A stretch of DNA of 64,000 bases, taken from contig BNTW01000003.1 of assembly GCA_025996895.1 (NCBI GenBank), forward strand, positions 18,089 through 82,088, written 5' to 3'. The notes beneath the pieces were generated by a model. It did not search any database, was not told the origin of the DNA, and saw only the letters and a list, made by a program, of their open reading frames with translations. The position numbers and the translations under genes were made by a program. Within the stretch, counting starts at the first letter, position 1. Each line of letters opens with the position of its first letter. Shown here piece after piece: positions 51,966 to 61,704 of the stretch. Source of the DNA: Bacteroidia bacterium. Its GTDB lineage: Bacteria > Bacteroidota > Bacteroidia > Bacteroidales > Azobacteroidaceae.

Positions 51966-51989
51966 CGAAAATTAACAAATTAAGCAGAT

Positions 51990-53270
51990 ATGAAACGAGA
52001 TGATTTAATTTTTGGCATTATTAATAAGGAATACAAGCGTCAGACGTCCGGTATCGAGTTGATTGCTTCGGAAAATTTTGTAAGCGAAGAAGTGATGGAA
52101 GCGGCCGGATCTGTCTTGACTAACAAATATGCCGAAGGCTATCCGGGAAAACGTTATTACGGTGGCTGTCAGGTGATTGACGAAGTCGAACAGTTGGCTA
52201 TCGACCGCCTGAAAGAAATTTTCGGTGCGAAATGGGCAAACGTACAACCGCATTCGGGCGCGCAGGCCAACATGGCCGTTTTTATGGCTTGCCTCAATCC
52301 GGGCGATAAATTCTTAGGATTAAACTTGTCGCATGGCGGACATTTGAGTCACGGCTCACCGGTCAATTTTTCCGGTCTGCACTTCAAAGCATTGGAATAT
52401 AACGTACAGGAAATTACCGGCTTGGTAGATTACGAACAGTTGCAAGAAGTTGCTTTTCGCGAACGGCCGAAACTGATTATCGGCGGTGCGTCCGCTTATT
52501 CTCGTGAATGGGATTATGCGCGTGTCCGTCAGATTGCCGACGAAATCGGTGCGATTTTCTTAGTCGATATGGCTCACCCTGCCGGATTAATCGCCGCCGG
52601 ATTGCTGAAAAATCCTGTTCAATATGCACATATTGTAACTTCGACTACGCATAAAACGCTTCGCGGCCCGCGTGGTGGTGTAATTCTAATGAAAGAAGAT
52701 TTTGAAAATCCATGGGGAAAGACCACTCCGAAAGGCGAAATCAAAATGATGTCGGCTTTGCTGGATTCTGCCGTATTCCCCGGTGTTCAGGGTGGGCCGT
52801 TGGAACATATCATCGCAGCCAAAGCGGTAGCTTTCCACGAAGCCCTGCAACCCGAATACATTACTTATCAACAGCAAGTGAAGAAAAATGCTGCTGCTTT
52901 GGCTAACGCATTGACAGACAAAGGCTATCAAATTGTTTCCGGTGGAACGGACAACCACCTGATGCTGGTCGATTTGCGCTCCAAATTTCCGGAATTGACC
53001 GGGAAACAGGCCGAAATAGCCCTGGTCAAAGCCGACATTACTGCCAACAAAAACATGGTGCCGTTCGACAGCCGTTCGCCGTTCCAGACTTCGGGATTGC
53101 GTTTTGGTACGCCCGCTATCACCACGCGGGGTGCGAAAGAAACCTTGATGGGCGACATCGCCGACTTAATCGACACGGTGCTTGCAAACGCCGGCAACGA
53201 AACAGTGATCCGTTCCGTTGCCGAGAAAGTGAATGCGATAATGAAAGATTATCCGCTATTTGCCTGGTAA
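51990..53270 (+). CDS. glyA: Serine hydroxymethyltransferase
   Basis: A 426-residue PLP enzyme that interconverts serine and glycine with tetrahydrofolate, the main source of one-carbon units. [21 protein letters not shown] at the N-terminus, [14 protein letters not shown], and [19 protein letters not shown] with the PLP-binding Lys (near residue 230) are diagnostic. Also seen is [18 protein letters not shown] near the end. Length is standard. A single gene with its own promoter; the galM gene converges with it 4 bases later. Confidence 0.97.
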   Translation: MKRDDLIFGIINKEYKRQTSGIELIASENFVSEEVMEAAGSVLTNKYAEGYPGKRYYGGCQVIDEVEQLAIDRLKEIFGAKWANVQPHSGAQANMAVFMACLNPGDKFLGLNLSHGGHLSHGSPVNFSGLHFKALEYNVQEITGLVDYEQLQEVAFRERPKLIIGGASAYSREWDYARVRQIADEIGAIFLVDMAHPAGLIAAGLLKNPVQYAHIVTSTTHKTLRGPRGGVILMKEDFENPWGKTTPKGEIKMMSALLDSAVFPGVQGGPLEHIIAAKAVAFHEALQPEYITYQQQVKKNAAALANALTDKGYQIVSGGTDNHLMLVDLRSKFPELTGKQAEIALVKADITANKNMVPFDSRSPFQTSGLRFGTPAITTRGAKETLMGDIADLIDTVLANAGNETVIRSVAEKVNAIMKDYPLFAW

Positions 53271-53274
53271 TCCA

Positions 53275-54318
53275 TTATTTTATTGAAAACCGGTAGCTTG
53301 TTCGGGAGTTAAATGTTTCTCCCGGACGAAGCACTACCGACGGATATTCCGGCTGGTGAATGCTGTCGGGATAATGTTGCGTCTCCAGACAAAAAGCCGA
53401 CCGTTTCGGGTAGTGGTGTCCATTTTTACCCACAAAACTGCCATCCAGATAATTGCCGGTATAGAGTTGCACGCCCGGCTCGGTGGTATAAGTTTCCATC
53501 ATAATGCCTGTTTTCGGAGAAATTGCTGTTGCTGCCCAAATCAACTCCTGCCCTGCCTGATTGATAATAAAATTATGGTCGTAGCCGTTGCCGAAAATCA
53601 ACTGCGTATCCTGCACTTCAATGCGTTCGCCGATAGTGTGCGGCGTACGAAAATCAAACGGCGTATTTTCTACCTTCTCCGGTTGGCCGTAAGGAATAGC
53701 CACCTCGCTGGTCGGCAAAAACGTATCGGCATGAATTTGCAATTCGTGGTCGCCGATGTAAGAGTCGCCTTCGCCCGAAAGATTGAAATACGAATGATTC
53801 GTGAGATTAATCACCGTCGCTTTATCGGTCGTCGCATGATAAGTAATATCCACCGCATTGTCGTCCGTCAACTGATAAACCACCGTCACCTGCAAATTAC
53901 CCGGAAAACCTTCTTCACCGTCTTTCGACAAATACGTTAATTGCAAAGTCTGTTCATTCAGTTGTTTAGCATCCCAGACAACTGCATTAAAACCTTTCAG
54001 TCCGCCATGTAAACTGTTTGGCCCATTATTGATTGCCAGATGATACTCCACGCCGTCCAATGTAAATTTTCCGTTTGCAATCCGGTTGGCCGTGCGTCCG
54101 CAAACCGCACCAAAATATGGCTCTTGGTTGTTGAGATAGTCCTGAATTGAACTTTTTCCCAGCACCACATCAACCAATTTTCCGGTTTTGTCCGGTACAT
54201 ACAGCGAAACAATTTTTGCTCCATAATTGGTCACAGCCATTTCCAAACCGTTTTTATTCTTCAACACAAATAACTCCGTCCGTTTGCCATCGACTATGGC
54301 TTCAAAATCTTTTTTCAT
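53275..54318 (-). CDS. galM: Aldose 1-epimerase (galactose mutarotase)
   Basis: A 347-residue beta-sandwich enzyme that interconverts the anomers of galactose and glucose. NYGAKIVSLYVPDKTGKLVDVVLG is the usual N-terminal part. NLTNHSYFNLSGEG holds the catalytic His (about residue 175), and YTTEPGVQLYTGNYLDG the C-terminal Glu (about 305). FCLETQHYPDSIHQPEYPS is the GalM signature. The longer frame begins with a TTG inside the promoter element at 54342, so the ATG at 54318 is taken as the start. Single gene. Confidence 0.93.
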   Translation of the reverse strand: MKKDFEAIVDGKRTELFVLKNKNGLEMAVTNYGAKIVSLYVPDKTGKLVDVVLGKSSIQDYLNNQEPYFGAVCGRTANRIANGKFTLDGVEYHLAINNGPNSLHGGLKGFNAVVWDAKQLNEQTLQLTYLSKDGEEGFPGNLQVTVVYQLTDDNAVDITYHATTDKATVINLTNHSYFNLSGEGDSYIGDHELQIHADTFLPTSEVAIPYGQPEKVENTPFDFRTPHTIGERIEVQDTQLIFGNGYDHNFIINQAGQELIWAATAISPKTGIMMETYTTEPGVQLYTGNYLDGSFVGKNGHHYPKRSAFCLETQHYPDSIHQPEYPSVVLRPGETFNSRTSYRFSIK

Positions 54319-54341
54319 GATATATAAATTTTTATGTCGCA

Positions 54342-54349
54342 CAAAGATA
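54342..54349 (-). promoter_or_regulatory. -7 promoter element for galM
   Basis: Minus-strand TATCTTTG fits TAnnTTTG, 23 bases upstream of the ATG at 54318. It overlaps the TTG of the longer open frame, arguing against that start. Confidence 0.6.
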
Positions 54350-54477
54350 AAAAAATAAATAATTTCTTGTTTTTGTATCTTGAGAAATTGTCAAACATTT
54401 GAACATATCAAAAATAACAGCCTGTCGGCCATTCAAGGAGAATTATATAATGAATTTGTGAATAAAAATATTATAAT

Positions 54478-54944
54478 ATGAAACGGTTAACAATAATTTT
54501 ACTGCTTATTGTTCAAGCAGTTATTTGCAACTCTCAAGACAAATGGGTGGCTGAAATAGAGTTGCCCCAAATGGGCAAATATCAATTTTTCACTACTCAA
54601 ACAACCTTTTCGGAACATTTGCCTTAGACAGTATCGTATTGAATAACAGTACGATAAACGCAAAACTTATTTTTGACGAAAATGAAAATAAAGGCAACTT
54701 TGTTGCAAAAAAAAATAATTCTTTATCAGGGACAATTTTTGAAATAGACAGTGTTTTTCAACAAGCACAACAATACAAATACAAAATTATGGATTTCAGG
54801 GGAACACCCGGCGGAGTAATCAAAAACGCTTATCGTATAGCTTATTATTTGATTCTGGATACGGTAGAAGGCGGTATTTTTATTACAAGAAAGTATTCGG
54901 AAAAAGCGTTGGATAGGTTGAATAAGGATTTAAAAATTAAGTAA
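54478..54944 (+). pseudogene. Small exported protein gene broken by a frameshift
   Basis: ATG at 54478 begins MKRLTIILLLIVQAVICNSQ, a signal peptide, and continues DKWVAEIELPQMGKYQF before a TAG at about 54625. At a run of five T (about 54583-54589) a shift by one base restores a long frame. That frame reads HYSNNLFGTFALDSIVLN and ends at 54944 with about 115 more residues (FDENENKGNFVAKKNNS, IMDFRGTPGGVIKNAYRIAY). If one T were added the product would be about 155 residues. No known family. Could be a real frameshift or a sequencing indel in the T run. Confidence 0.65.
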
Positions 54945-55049
54945 TAGATTCTAACTATGTGTAGGCATAATCTATTAATAATTGAGGTTTGGCCGATATA
55001 AAATTTTCAAGATTATAATTATAAATTTTCATTTTTGAAAAACAAATAC

Positions 55050-55057
55050 TACTTTTG
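55050..55057 (+). promoter_or_regulatory. -7 promoter element for recA
   Basis: TACTTTTG fits TAnnTTTG, 32 bases upstream of the recA ATG. No LexA-like inverted repeat was recognised nearby. Confidence 0.6.
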
Positions 55058-55089
55058 TCAAACCGATATATAATATAATTTTTATAACT

Positions 55090-56118
55090 ATGAGTGAAAA
55101 AGAAAAAGAAGTAAAAGAAACAGCAGCTCCCAATGCAGAAAAATTGAAAGCATTGCGGGCAGCAACGGACAAAATTGAGAAAAGTTACGGCAAAGGCTCT
55201 ATCATGAAGATGGGCGACAATGCCGTAGAAGAAGTTGCCGTGATTTCGACCGGCTCGGTGGGACTGAACGTAGCTTTAGGCGTGGGCGGTTATCCGAGAG
55301 GCAGAGTAATCGAAATTTACGGGCCGGAGTCATCAGGGAAGACCACCTTGGCTATTCATGCTATTGCCGAAGCGCAAAAAGCGGGTGGAATAGCGGCATT
55401 TATTGATGCGGAACACGCTTTCGACCGTTTTTATGCTGAAAAATTGGGCGTGGATATTGAAAATCTGTGGATTTCGCAACCGGATTCGGGCGAACAGGCA
55501 TTGGAAATTACCGAACAGTTAATTCGTTCGTCGGCAATCGACATCATCGTTATTGACTCTGTAGCCGCATTGACGCCGAAAGCCGAATTGGAAGGCGAAA
55601 TGGGTGAATCTAAAATGGGTTTGCAAGCGCGTTTGATGTCACAAGCATTGCGTAAATTGACCGCAGCCATCAACAAGACCAATACGACCTGTATCTTTAT
55701 CAACCAGTTACGTGATAAAATCGGCGTGATGTACGGCAGTCCCGAAACAACGACCGGCGGAAATGCCCTGAAATTTTATGCTTCTATCCGTTTAGATATT
55801 CGCAAAGTGACGGCCATCAAAGACGGCGAAGAGGTGAAGGGAAACCAAACGCGGGTGAAAGTGGTGAAAAACAAAGTTGCCCCGCCGTTCCGGAAAGCCG
55901 AATTTGACATCATGTTTGGCGAAGGTATTTCAAAAATCGGCGAATTGGTGGATACCGGTGCGGACTTGGGTATTGTCAAGAAAAGCGGCAGTTGGTACAG
56001 CTACAACGACACCAAGTTGGGACAGGGACGCGACGCTGCCAAAGACTGCTTGCGCGATAATCCCGAACTTGCGGAAGAAATCGAAGCAAAAATCATGGAG
56101 GCTTTGAAAAAGAAATAA
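55090..56118 (+). CDS. recA: Recombinase RecA
   Basis: A 342-residue Rec[11 protein letters not shown] is the Walker A (residues 78-87). [10 protein letters not shown] follows the nucleotide site, VIDSVAAL is Walker B, and [21 protein letters not shown] spans the L2 DNA-binding loop. The C-terminus is acidic and ends IMEALKKK, a normal length. Single gene; a hairpin (56135-56156) right after the stop may end the transcript. Confidence 0.97.
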   Translation: MSEKEKEVKETAAPNAEKLKALRAATDKIEKSYGKGSIMKMGDNAVEEVAVISTGSVGLNVALGVGGYPRGRVIEIYGPESSGKTTLAIHAIAEAQKAGGIAAFIDAEHAFDRFYAEKLGVDIENLWISQPDSGEQALEITEQLIRSSAIDIIVIDSVAALTPKAELEGEMGESKMGLQARLMSQALRKLTAAINKTNTTCIFINQLRDKIGVMYGSPETTTGGNALKFYASIRLDIRKVTAIKDGEEVKGNQTRVKVVKNKVAPPFRKAEFDIMFGEGISKIGELVDTGADLGIVKKSGSWYSYNDTKLGQGRDAAKDCLRDNPELAEEIEAKIMEALKKK

Positions 56119-56134
56119 TAAAATGAGGTTTGTC

Positions 56135-56156
56135 ATGGCGGGCTTAGACCCGCCAT
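56135..56156. repeat. Palindromic repeat after recA, terminator-like
   Basis: ATGGCGGG (56135-56142) pairs with CCCGCCAT (56149-56156) around CTTAGA. The wider string GTCATGGCGGGCTTAGACCC is related to a degenerate copy at 32003-32023 on the other strand. No T tract follows, so it may be repeat rather than true terminator. Confidence 0.65.
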
Positions 56157-56232
56157 CTCATGCTATTTTGTCACGAATGTTATAATAGGCACAATTTTTG
56201 AAGGGTTGTATTGTTATTTAGCATTTGACGTT

Positions 56233-58431
56233 ATGACAAAACAAGAAATTCAAAAGTATTTTGAAACCATAACCCAATCTTTAGAACAAAAAAAACTAAA
56301 GGATGCTTTCGATTTGCTGGCTTTTTTGCTTTCCCAACTGCAAAATTGGCAGTTGCAGGAAGAATTGAATGAGTTGCAGAATACTTATAAAACGATGTTG
56401 TTGTATTTGTCGCAAGGCATTAACGACCCTGGACGCGAGAAAATATACAATAATCTGGTGCGCTCGGTCTATCAGTTGACGGATACGGCGGTGTTGCAGT
56501 TGAAAACGGCAAACGATAACTCGTTCTTTTACGAAAAGCGGCGAGCCTATCGTTATCTTGTTTCCGAAAATACACGTCAGTTGGTTTCCACATGGGAAGA
56601 TATGGCCGGAAAAATCGCGTTGGTCGATTTGTTGGAAGGGGATGAGAAAAGCGCGCAGTCGAAAGAGTTGGAAAAACAGCGAGAGGCATTGCTTCGGAAA
56701 GTTTTTTATTCGGTTTGGTTGAGCGGTGTATGGATGACGGAAGAAAAAGACAAATGGACAACCCTTTTAAATAATCAACTGGATACGGTTTTTTTGCCCT
56801 GCATTCTCATTACTTCCATTCTGCTGAATTTGCTGGAAACATTTGACGAAAAAAAGGCCATTTTGTTGTTCGATGCTGCCCATAGCGAAACCCCTGAAGT
56901 GCGCGAACGCGCTATCGTCGGAATTGTTTTGTTTCTGCGGAAATACAACAACCGGCTTCCGCTGTATGTCGGCATTACCGAACGACTGAATATGTTGGCC
57001 GAAAATCCGGCTTTTATGCACCAAGTCCGCCACGTCTTGCTTCAATTTATTTTAAGCCGGGAAACGGAGAAAATTACCCGGAAAATTAAAAACGAATTGC
57101 TGCCGGAAGTCATGAAAATGGCACCGAAATTGGGCGAAAAACTTACGTTGGACGACCTGATGAATGATGCCGGCATGGACGAAAAAAATCCCGAATGGCA
57201 AACACGCCTGATTGAATCGGGCTTGCAAGATAAATTGCAGGAGTTTTCCGAATTGCAAATGGAAGGCGCAGACGTCATGCACTCGTCATTTATTCACCTG
57301 AAAAATTATGCTTTTTTCAACGAACCGGCCAATTGGTTTTCGCTGTTTTCCATTCCCAATGAAGCCATCGGTAATGAAGAATTAATGAAATTAGCCGATG
57401 TGCTGACTGACGCCACGCTGCTTTGCAATTCCGACAAATATTCGTTTTTCCTAAGCGTTTCGCAAATGCCGGAAAATTACCGGACAACCATGATTAAGCA
57501 ATTTTCGAGTGAAAACGATTCTATGCGGGAAGTGTTGAAAGAAGACTTGCATAATCCCTCACAGACAATCGATTATCGCATACGGCAATACATTCAGGAT
57601 TTGTATCGTTTTTATAAACTGCACCCGCGCCGGGCAGATTTTGATGATATTTTTGAAAGCCGTCCCGAATTTTATAAAGTGCCGGCTATCAACCGGTTAA
57701 TTAAAGATAACGAAAGTCTGCATATTATCGGCGAGTATTATTTCAATAAAAATTATTTTGAGGAAGCGGACGATATTTTCCAAATGCTTCTGAAAGACGA
57801 ACCTAATAATGACGTCTTGTATCAAAAACGCGGTTATTGCTTGCAAATGACCGACCATTTGGACGAAGCGTTGGAATGTTACCGGCGGGCAGAATTGCTG
57901 AATGCAAATAATTCATGGACAATCAAGAAGTTAGCTTATTGTAACCGGTTGTTGAAACAACCCGAAGAAGCATTGCTTTATTACAAAAAAGCCGAGCAAT
58001 TAAGTCCTGATAATTTGTCTATTCAGTTGAATATCGGCCATTGTTATTTGGAATTGGAAGATTATGACCAGGCATTGAAATATTATTTTAAGGTTGAATA
58101 TTTGACAAAAAATAAGGAAAAAGCGTGGCGTCCGATTGCGTGGTGTTCGTTCCTGACCGGAAAATACAAGCAGGCAGCGGATTATTACAATAAAATTATC
58201 GAAAAAAATCCGAATGCGAGCGATTATTTGAATGCCGGACATATAGAGTTAGTTATCGGAAAAATGGAGAAAGCCCTTCCGTTGTATAAATCCGCTTTTG
58301 AAAAGAGCAAACAATTTCCGAAAGATTTTATCAAAACCTTTTTGCAAGATGTTCCCGAATTGCTGAAAGCCGGAATTAAGGAAGACGACATTCCGTTTAT
58401 TACGGACAGAATTTTGTATGAATTGTCCTGA
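56233..58431 (+). CDS. Large TPR-repeat protein of unknown function
   Basis: A 732-residue cytoplasmic protein. Residues 1-500 are helical with no named domain (QNLKDAFDLLAFLLSQLQNW-like pairs, then HEAT-like helices). TPR repeats fill the last 200 residues: VLYQKRGYCLQMTDHLDEAL, EALLYYKKAEQLSPDNLSIQ, CYLELEDYDQALKYYFKVEY and EKAWRPIAWCSFLTGKYKQA. The preferred start is ATG 56233 rather than the TTG at 56206. It overlaps mltF by 14 bases. The link to a lytic transglycosylase gene may hint at envelope work, but that is only position. Confidence 0.82.
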   Translation: MTKQEIQKYFETITQSLEQKKLKDAFDLLAFLLSQLQNWQLQEELNELQNTYKTMLLYLSQGINDPGREKIYNNLVRSVYQLTDTAVLQLKTANDNSFFYEKRRAYRYLVSENTRQLVSTWEDMAGKIALVDLLEGDEKSAQSKELEKQREALLRKVFYSVWLSGVWMTEEKDKWTTLLNNQLDTVFLPCILITSILLNLLETFDEKKAILLFDAAHSETPEVRERAIVGIVLFLRKYNNRLPLYVGITERLNMLAENPAFMHQVRHVLLQFILSRETEKITRKIKNELLPEVMKMAPKLGEKLTLDDLMNDAGMDEKNPEWQTRLIESGLQDKLQEFSELQMEGADVMHSSFIHLKNYAFFNEPANWFSLFSIPNEAIGNEELMKLADVLTDATLLCNSDKYSFFLSVSQMPENYRTTMIKQFSSENDSMREVLKEDLHNPSQTIDYRIRQYIQDLYRFYKLHPRRADFDDIFESRPEFYKVPAINRLIKDNESLHIIGEYYFNKNYFEEADDIFQMLLKDEPNNDVLYQKRGYCLQMTDHLDEALECYRRAELLNANNSWTIKKLAYCNRLLKQPEEALLYYKKAEQLSPDNLSIQLNIGHCYLELEDYDQALKYYFKVEYLTKNKEKAWRPIAWCSFLTGKYKQAADYYNKIIEKNPNASDYLNAGHIELVIGKMEKALPLYKSAFEKSKQFPKDFIKTFLQDVPELLKAGIKEDDIPFITDRILYELS

Positions 58432-59794
58432 AAAAAATATTTTTTTGCTTCTGCTCGCGTTTGGGTTAACTACTTGCGCGCCTAAATCAAACGTTACGGG
58501 CGACGATTTTCCGCAAATGGTGGAAAAAGGCGAATTGAACGTGCTGACGTTGTCCGGATCGATGTCGTATTTCATCTACAAAGGCAAGCCGAGAGGATAC
58601 GAATACGAATTATTGAGTGATTTTGCCGAAAGCCGGAATTTGAAAATTCATGTCAAATTGGCTGAAAATGAGGCGAAATTGATTGAAATGCTGGAAAAGG
58701 ACGAAGGCGATTTGATTGCATGCAACATTCCGCTGACCAACGAGGGAAAAGAGCAGTTGATTTATTGCGGTCGCGAAGTGATTAATCCGCAAGTACTGGT
58801 GCAACGTTCTAACACCGAAGAAACACCGCTCAAAGATGTTACCGAATTGATTGGAAAAGAAGTTTGGGTCATTCATAACACGAAGTATCACAAGCGGTTG
58901 GAAAATCTAAACAACGAGCTAGGGGGGGGGATTCATATCCGCGTTATCGACAAAGACACCGTTTCGGTCGAAGATTTAATAGAAATGGTTTCTAAAGGGA
59001 AGATTTCATATACGGTGAGCAACGAAGATTTGGCGAAACTGAATAAAACCTATTTTCAAAATCTAACTATTTCTTTGAAAATCAGCCATCCACAACGTTC
59101 GGCATGGGCAGTGCGTAAAAATTCGCCGTTACTGGCTTCAGCCATCGACAAGTGGTTTGACGAAAACGAAAATACGCCTCGCTATCAGAGAATTATCAAG
59201 CGTTATTTTGAAATGAGCAAAATGCCGGGCGACGAGCCTGCTCCCATTTTAAACGCACACCAGATTTCGCCGTTCGACCATTGGTTTAAAGCGTATGCCT
59301 CGCCAATTTCGTGGGATTGGCGTTTGCTGGCTTCTATAGCCTTTCAGGAGTCCAAGTTTCACACCGACCGTGTTTCGTGGGCGGGCGCAACCGGTTTGAT
59401 GGGTTTGATGCCAGAAACCGCCGAAGCGTTTGGATTGCCGGCTGACCAACTGGAAGATCCGGAAGGAAATATCCGGGCGGCTTCCGGCCTGATTAAAAGG
59501 CTAAACCGTTCATTTTCAGCCATTGAAGATCCCAACGAACGGATAAAATTTATTGTCGCGGCGTATAATTCGGGAAGTGGTCATATTTATGATGCGCAAG
59601 CATTAGCGGAAAAATACGGAAAAAGTCCGTATATTTGGGCAGGAAACGTCGAGGAATATCTTAAATTGAAAAGCTTGCCGGAATATTACAACGACCCGGT
59701 TTGCAAGCAGGGATATTATCGTGCGACGGAAACGCTGAATTATGTGCGAAATGTCATGGAACGCTGGAAATATTATCAGGAAAAAGTAAAATAA
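58418..59794 (+). CDS. mltF: MltF-like membrane-bound lytic transglycosylase
   Basis: A 458-residue lipoprotein (lipobox LTTC near residue 20). The first 250 residues are a bacterial solute-binding-like (SBP_bac_3) regulatory domain: GELNVLTLSGSMSYFIY, RGYEYELLSDFA and AWAVRKNSPLLASAI. The last 180 are an SLT goose-type lysozyme domain. WRLLASIAFQESKFHTD supplies the catalytic Glu, and SWAGATGLMGLMPETAEAFG and FIVAAYNSGSGHI are typical of MltF. It cuts murein glycan strands, releasing 1,6-anhydromuramic products. A G9 run at 58922-58930 in the binding-domain part is a candidate phase-variable site. Confidence 0.93.
   Translation: MNCPEKNIFLLLLAFGLTTCAPKSNVTGDDFPQMVEKGELNVLTLSGSMSYFIYKGKPRGYEYELLSDFAESRNLKIHVKLAENEAKLIEMLEKDEGDLIACNIPLTNEGKEQLIYCGREVINPQVLVQRSNTEETPLKDVTELIGKEVWVIHNTKYHKRLENLNNELGGGIHIRVIDKDTVSVEDLIEMVSKGKISYTVSNEDLAKLNKTYFQNLTISLKISHPQRSAWAVRKNSPLLASAIDKWFDENENTPRYQRIIKRYFEMSKMPGDEPAPILNAHQISPFDHWFKAYASPISWDWRLLASIAFQESKFHTDRVSWAGATGLMGLMPETAEAFGLPADQLEDPEGNIRAASGLIKRLNRSFSAIEDPNERIKFIVAAYNSGSGHIYDAQALAEKYGKSPYIWAGNVEEYLKLKSLPEYYNDPVCKQGYYRATETLNYVRNVMERWKYYQEKVK
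58922..58930 (+). repeat. Nine-base G homopolymer inside mltF
   Basis: Nine G in a row encode Gly-Gly-Gly in NNELGGGIHIR. A change of one base would end the protein before the catalytic SLT domain. Confidence 0.85.
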
Positions 59795-59795
59795 A

Positions 59796-60263
59796 ATGGA
59801 AACAACTTATTATCAGTCGCCTATCGGGTGCTTAAAAATAGTTGCCGACAAGCAGACTATCGTGAGTTTGCAATTAACCGAAGGTGAAAAACGGCCATCG
59901 GAAAGTGAAAAACAAGTAAAAAATGAAATTCTTCAAAAGGCTTGCCGGCAGTTAGACGAATATTTTTCGGGCAAACGAAAAACATTCGATCTTCCGCTTA
60001 CGCCCAAAGGTACGGTTTTTCAGACTAAAGTCTGGGCAGAATTGCAACGCATTCCCTATGGAAAAACAATCAGTTATGCTCAACTGGCTCAAGAGGTTGA
60101 CAATCCGAAAGCCTGCCGGGCAGCCGGCTCAGCCAACGGTAAAAACCCGATAGCGATTGTCATTCCCTGCCATCGCGTCATCAATGCCGACGGCAAACTG
60201 GGCGGCTATGCGTATGGGTTGAAAATCAAAAAACAACTGTTGGATTTGGAAAATGGAAATTGA
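59796..60263 (+). CDS. ogt: Methylated-DNA-protein-cysteine methyltransferase
   Basis: A 155-residue DNA repair protein that removes methyl from O6-methylguanine onto its own Cys. IVIPCHRVINADGKLGGYAYG holds the acceptor in PCHR (near residue 125). The DNA-binding helix-turn-helix part IPYGKTISYAQLAQEVDNPK precedes it, and RAAGSANGKNP is the Asn-hinge. Ogt form without the Ada regulator domain. One base gap from mltF; 11-base overlap with the next gene. Confidence 0.95.
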   Translation: METTYYQSPIGCLKIVADKQTIVSLQLTEGEKRPSESEKQVKNEILQKACRQLDEYFSGKRKTFDLPLTPKGTVFQTKVWAELQRIPYGKTISYAQLAQEVDNPKACRAAGSANGKNPIAIVIPCHRVINADGKLGGYAYGLKIKKQLLDLENGN

Positions 60264-61704
60264 ACAATCCTATATATTAAATAAATTATCGGGGAAAATT
60301 TTTGAAGTGATAACGGCTTCGGCTGACGTACTTCAGGTAGAAACCTATGTGATTGGCGGTTATGTACGGGATATGATTTTGCACCGGCCGTCGAAAGATA
60401 TTGATGTGGTGTGCGTGGGAAGCGGAATTGAGTTAGCGCAGGAAGTCGCCAAACGATTGGGTAAAGGCGCGCAAACGGCTTTTTTCAAGAATTACGGAAC
60501 AGCGCAGGTGAAGTATCAGGGGACGGAAATCGAGTTTGTCGGCGCGCGAAAAGAATCTTATACACATGACTCGCGCAACCCGATAGTGGAAAACGGCACG
60601 TTACAGGACGATTTAAATCGACGTGATTTTACGATTAACGCCATGGCCATCTGCCTTAACCGGGAGCGTTATGGCGAACTGATTGACCCTTTTGATGGTT
60701 TGAGCGATTTGGACGAATACCGTATCAAAACGCCCCTCAGTCCGGACATTACATTCAGCGACGACCCCTTGCGCATGATGCGTGCCGTTCGTTTTGCCGG
60801 CCAATTGGGCTTTTTTATCGAAGCGGAAACATTTGAAGCCATCGAACGCAACCGCGAACGTATTCTGATTGTTTCCAAAGAACGGATTGTCGACGAACTG
60901 AACAAAATCATTTTGTCGCCCCGTCCGTCGGTCGGTTTTGAACTGTTGGAACAAACCGGTTTATTGAACCTGATTTTTCCCGAACTGGTTGCGCTGAAAG
61001 GAATTGAAACAAAGGAAGGTATCGGCCACAAAGACAATTTCAGCCATACATTGACCGTTTTGGACAATCTGGCGCGGACAACCGGCAATCTGTGGCTGCG
61101 CTGGGCGGCGTTGTTCCACGACATTGGCAAACCCCGCGTGAAACGTTTCGACAACAAATTGGGTTGGACGTTTCACGGACACGAATTTAAGGGCATGAAA
61201 ATGTTGAAAGGAATTTTTCAACAAATGAAACTGCCGGCAAACGACAAACTGAGATACGTCGAAAAGTTGGTTTCGTTGCACATGCGCCCCATTGTGTTGG
61301 CTGACGAAGAAGTTACAGACTCCGCGATACGCCGGTTGCTGTTTGAAGCGGGCGACGATATTGACGATTTGATGTCACTTTGCGAAGCCGACATCACTTC
61401 CAAAAATCCGGAAAAAGTGAAACGTTTTTTACATAATTTCCAACTTGTCCGAAGCAAACTGAAAGAGATTGAAGAAAAAGACCGCGTGCGGAATTTTCAA
61501 CCCCCTATCGACGGCCTGCAAATCATGGAAATGTTTCATTTGCCTGCGGGAAAATTGGTCGGCGAATTGAAATCGGCCATCAAAGACGCTATTCTGGACG
61601 GCGAAATTCCCAACGAATACGATGCTGCCTACGCTTATTTGATGAAATTAGCAGAAGAGAAAAGAATTTCAGCCGACACTTCCCTCCAGACTGATTTGCA
61701 ATAA
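60253..61704 (+). CDS. cca: CCA-adding enzyme/poly(A) polymerase family with HD domain
   Basis: A 483-residue class II nucleotidyltransferase that adds or repairs the CCA end of tRNAs. [21 protein letters not shown] gives the catalytic GG(x)V-R-D-x-x-DxD site (about residues 34-54). [11 protein letters not shown] and [17 protein letters not shown] are the NTP-choosing neck. [11 protein letters not shown] near residue 290 is an HD phosphohydrolase domain with the HD metal pair, common in bacterial CCA enzymes. It overlaps ogt by 11 bases and the convergent sufB by 36 bases. Confidence 0.92.
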   Translation: MEIEQSYILNKLSGKIFEVITASADVLQVETYVIGGYVRDMILHRPSKDIDVVCVGSGIELAQEVAKRLGKGAQTAFFKNYGTAQVKYQGTEIEFVGARKESYTHDSRNPIVENGTLQDDLNRRDFTINAMAICLNRERYGELIDPFDGLSDLDEYRIKTPLSPDITFSDDPLRMMRAVRFAGQLGFFIEAETFEAIERNRERILIVSKERIVDELNKIILSPRPSVGFELLEQTGLLNLIFPELVALKGIETKEGIGHKDNFSHTLTVLDNLARTTGNLWLRWAALFHDIGKPRVKRFDNKLGWTFHGHEFKGMKMLKGIFQQMKLPANDKLRYVEKLVSLHMRPIVLADEEVTDSAIRRLLFEAGDDIDDLMSLCEADITSKNPEKVKRFLHNFQLVRSKLKEIEEKDRVRNFQPPIDGLQIMEMFHLPAGKLVGELKSAIKDAILDGEIPNEYDAAYAYLMKLAEEKRISADTSLQTDLQ

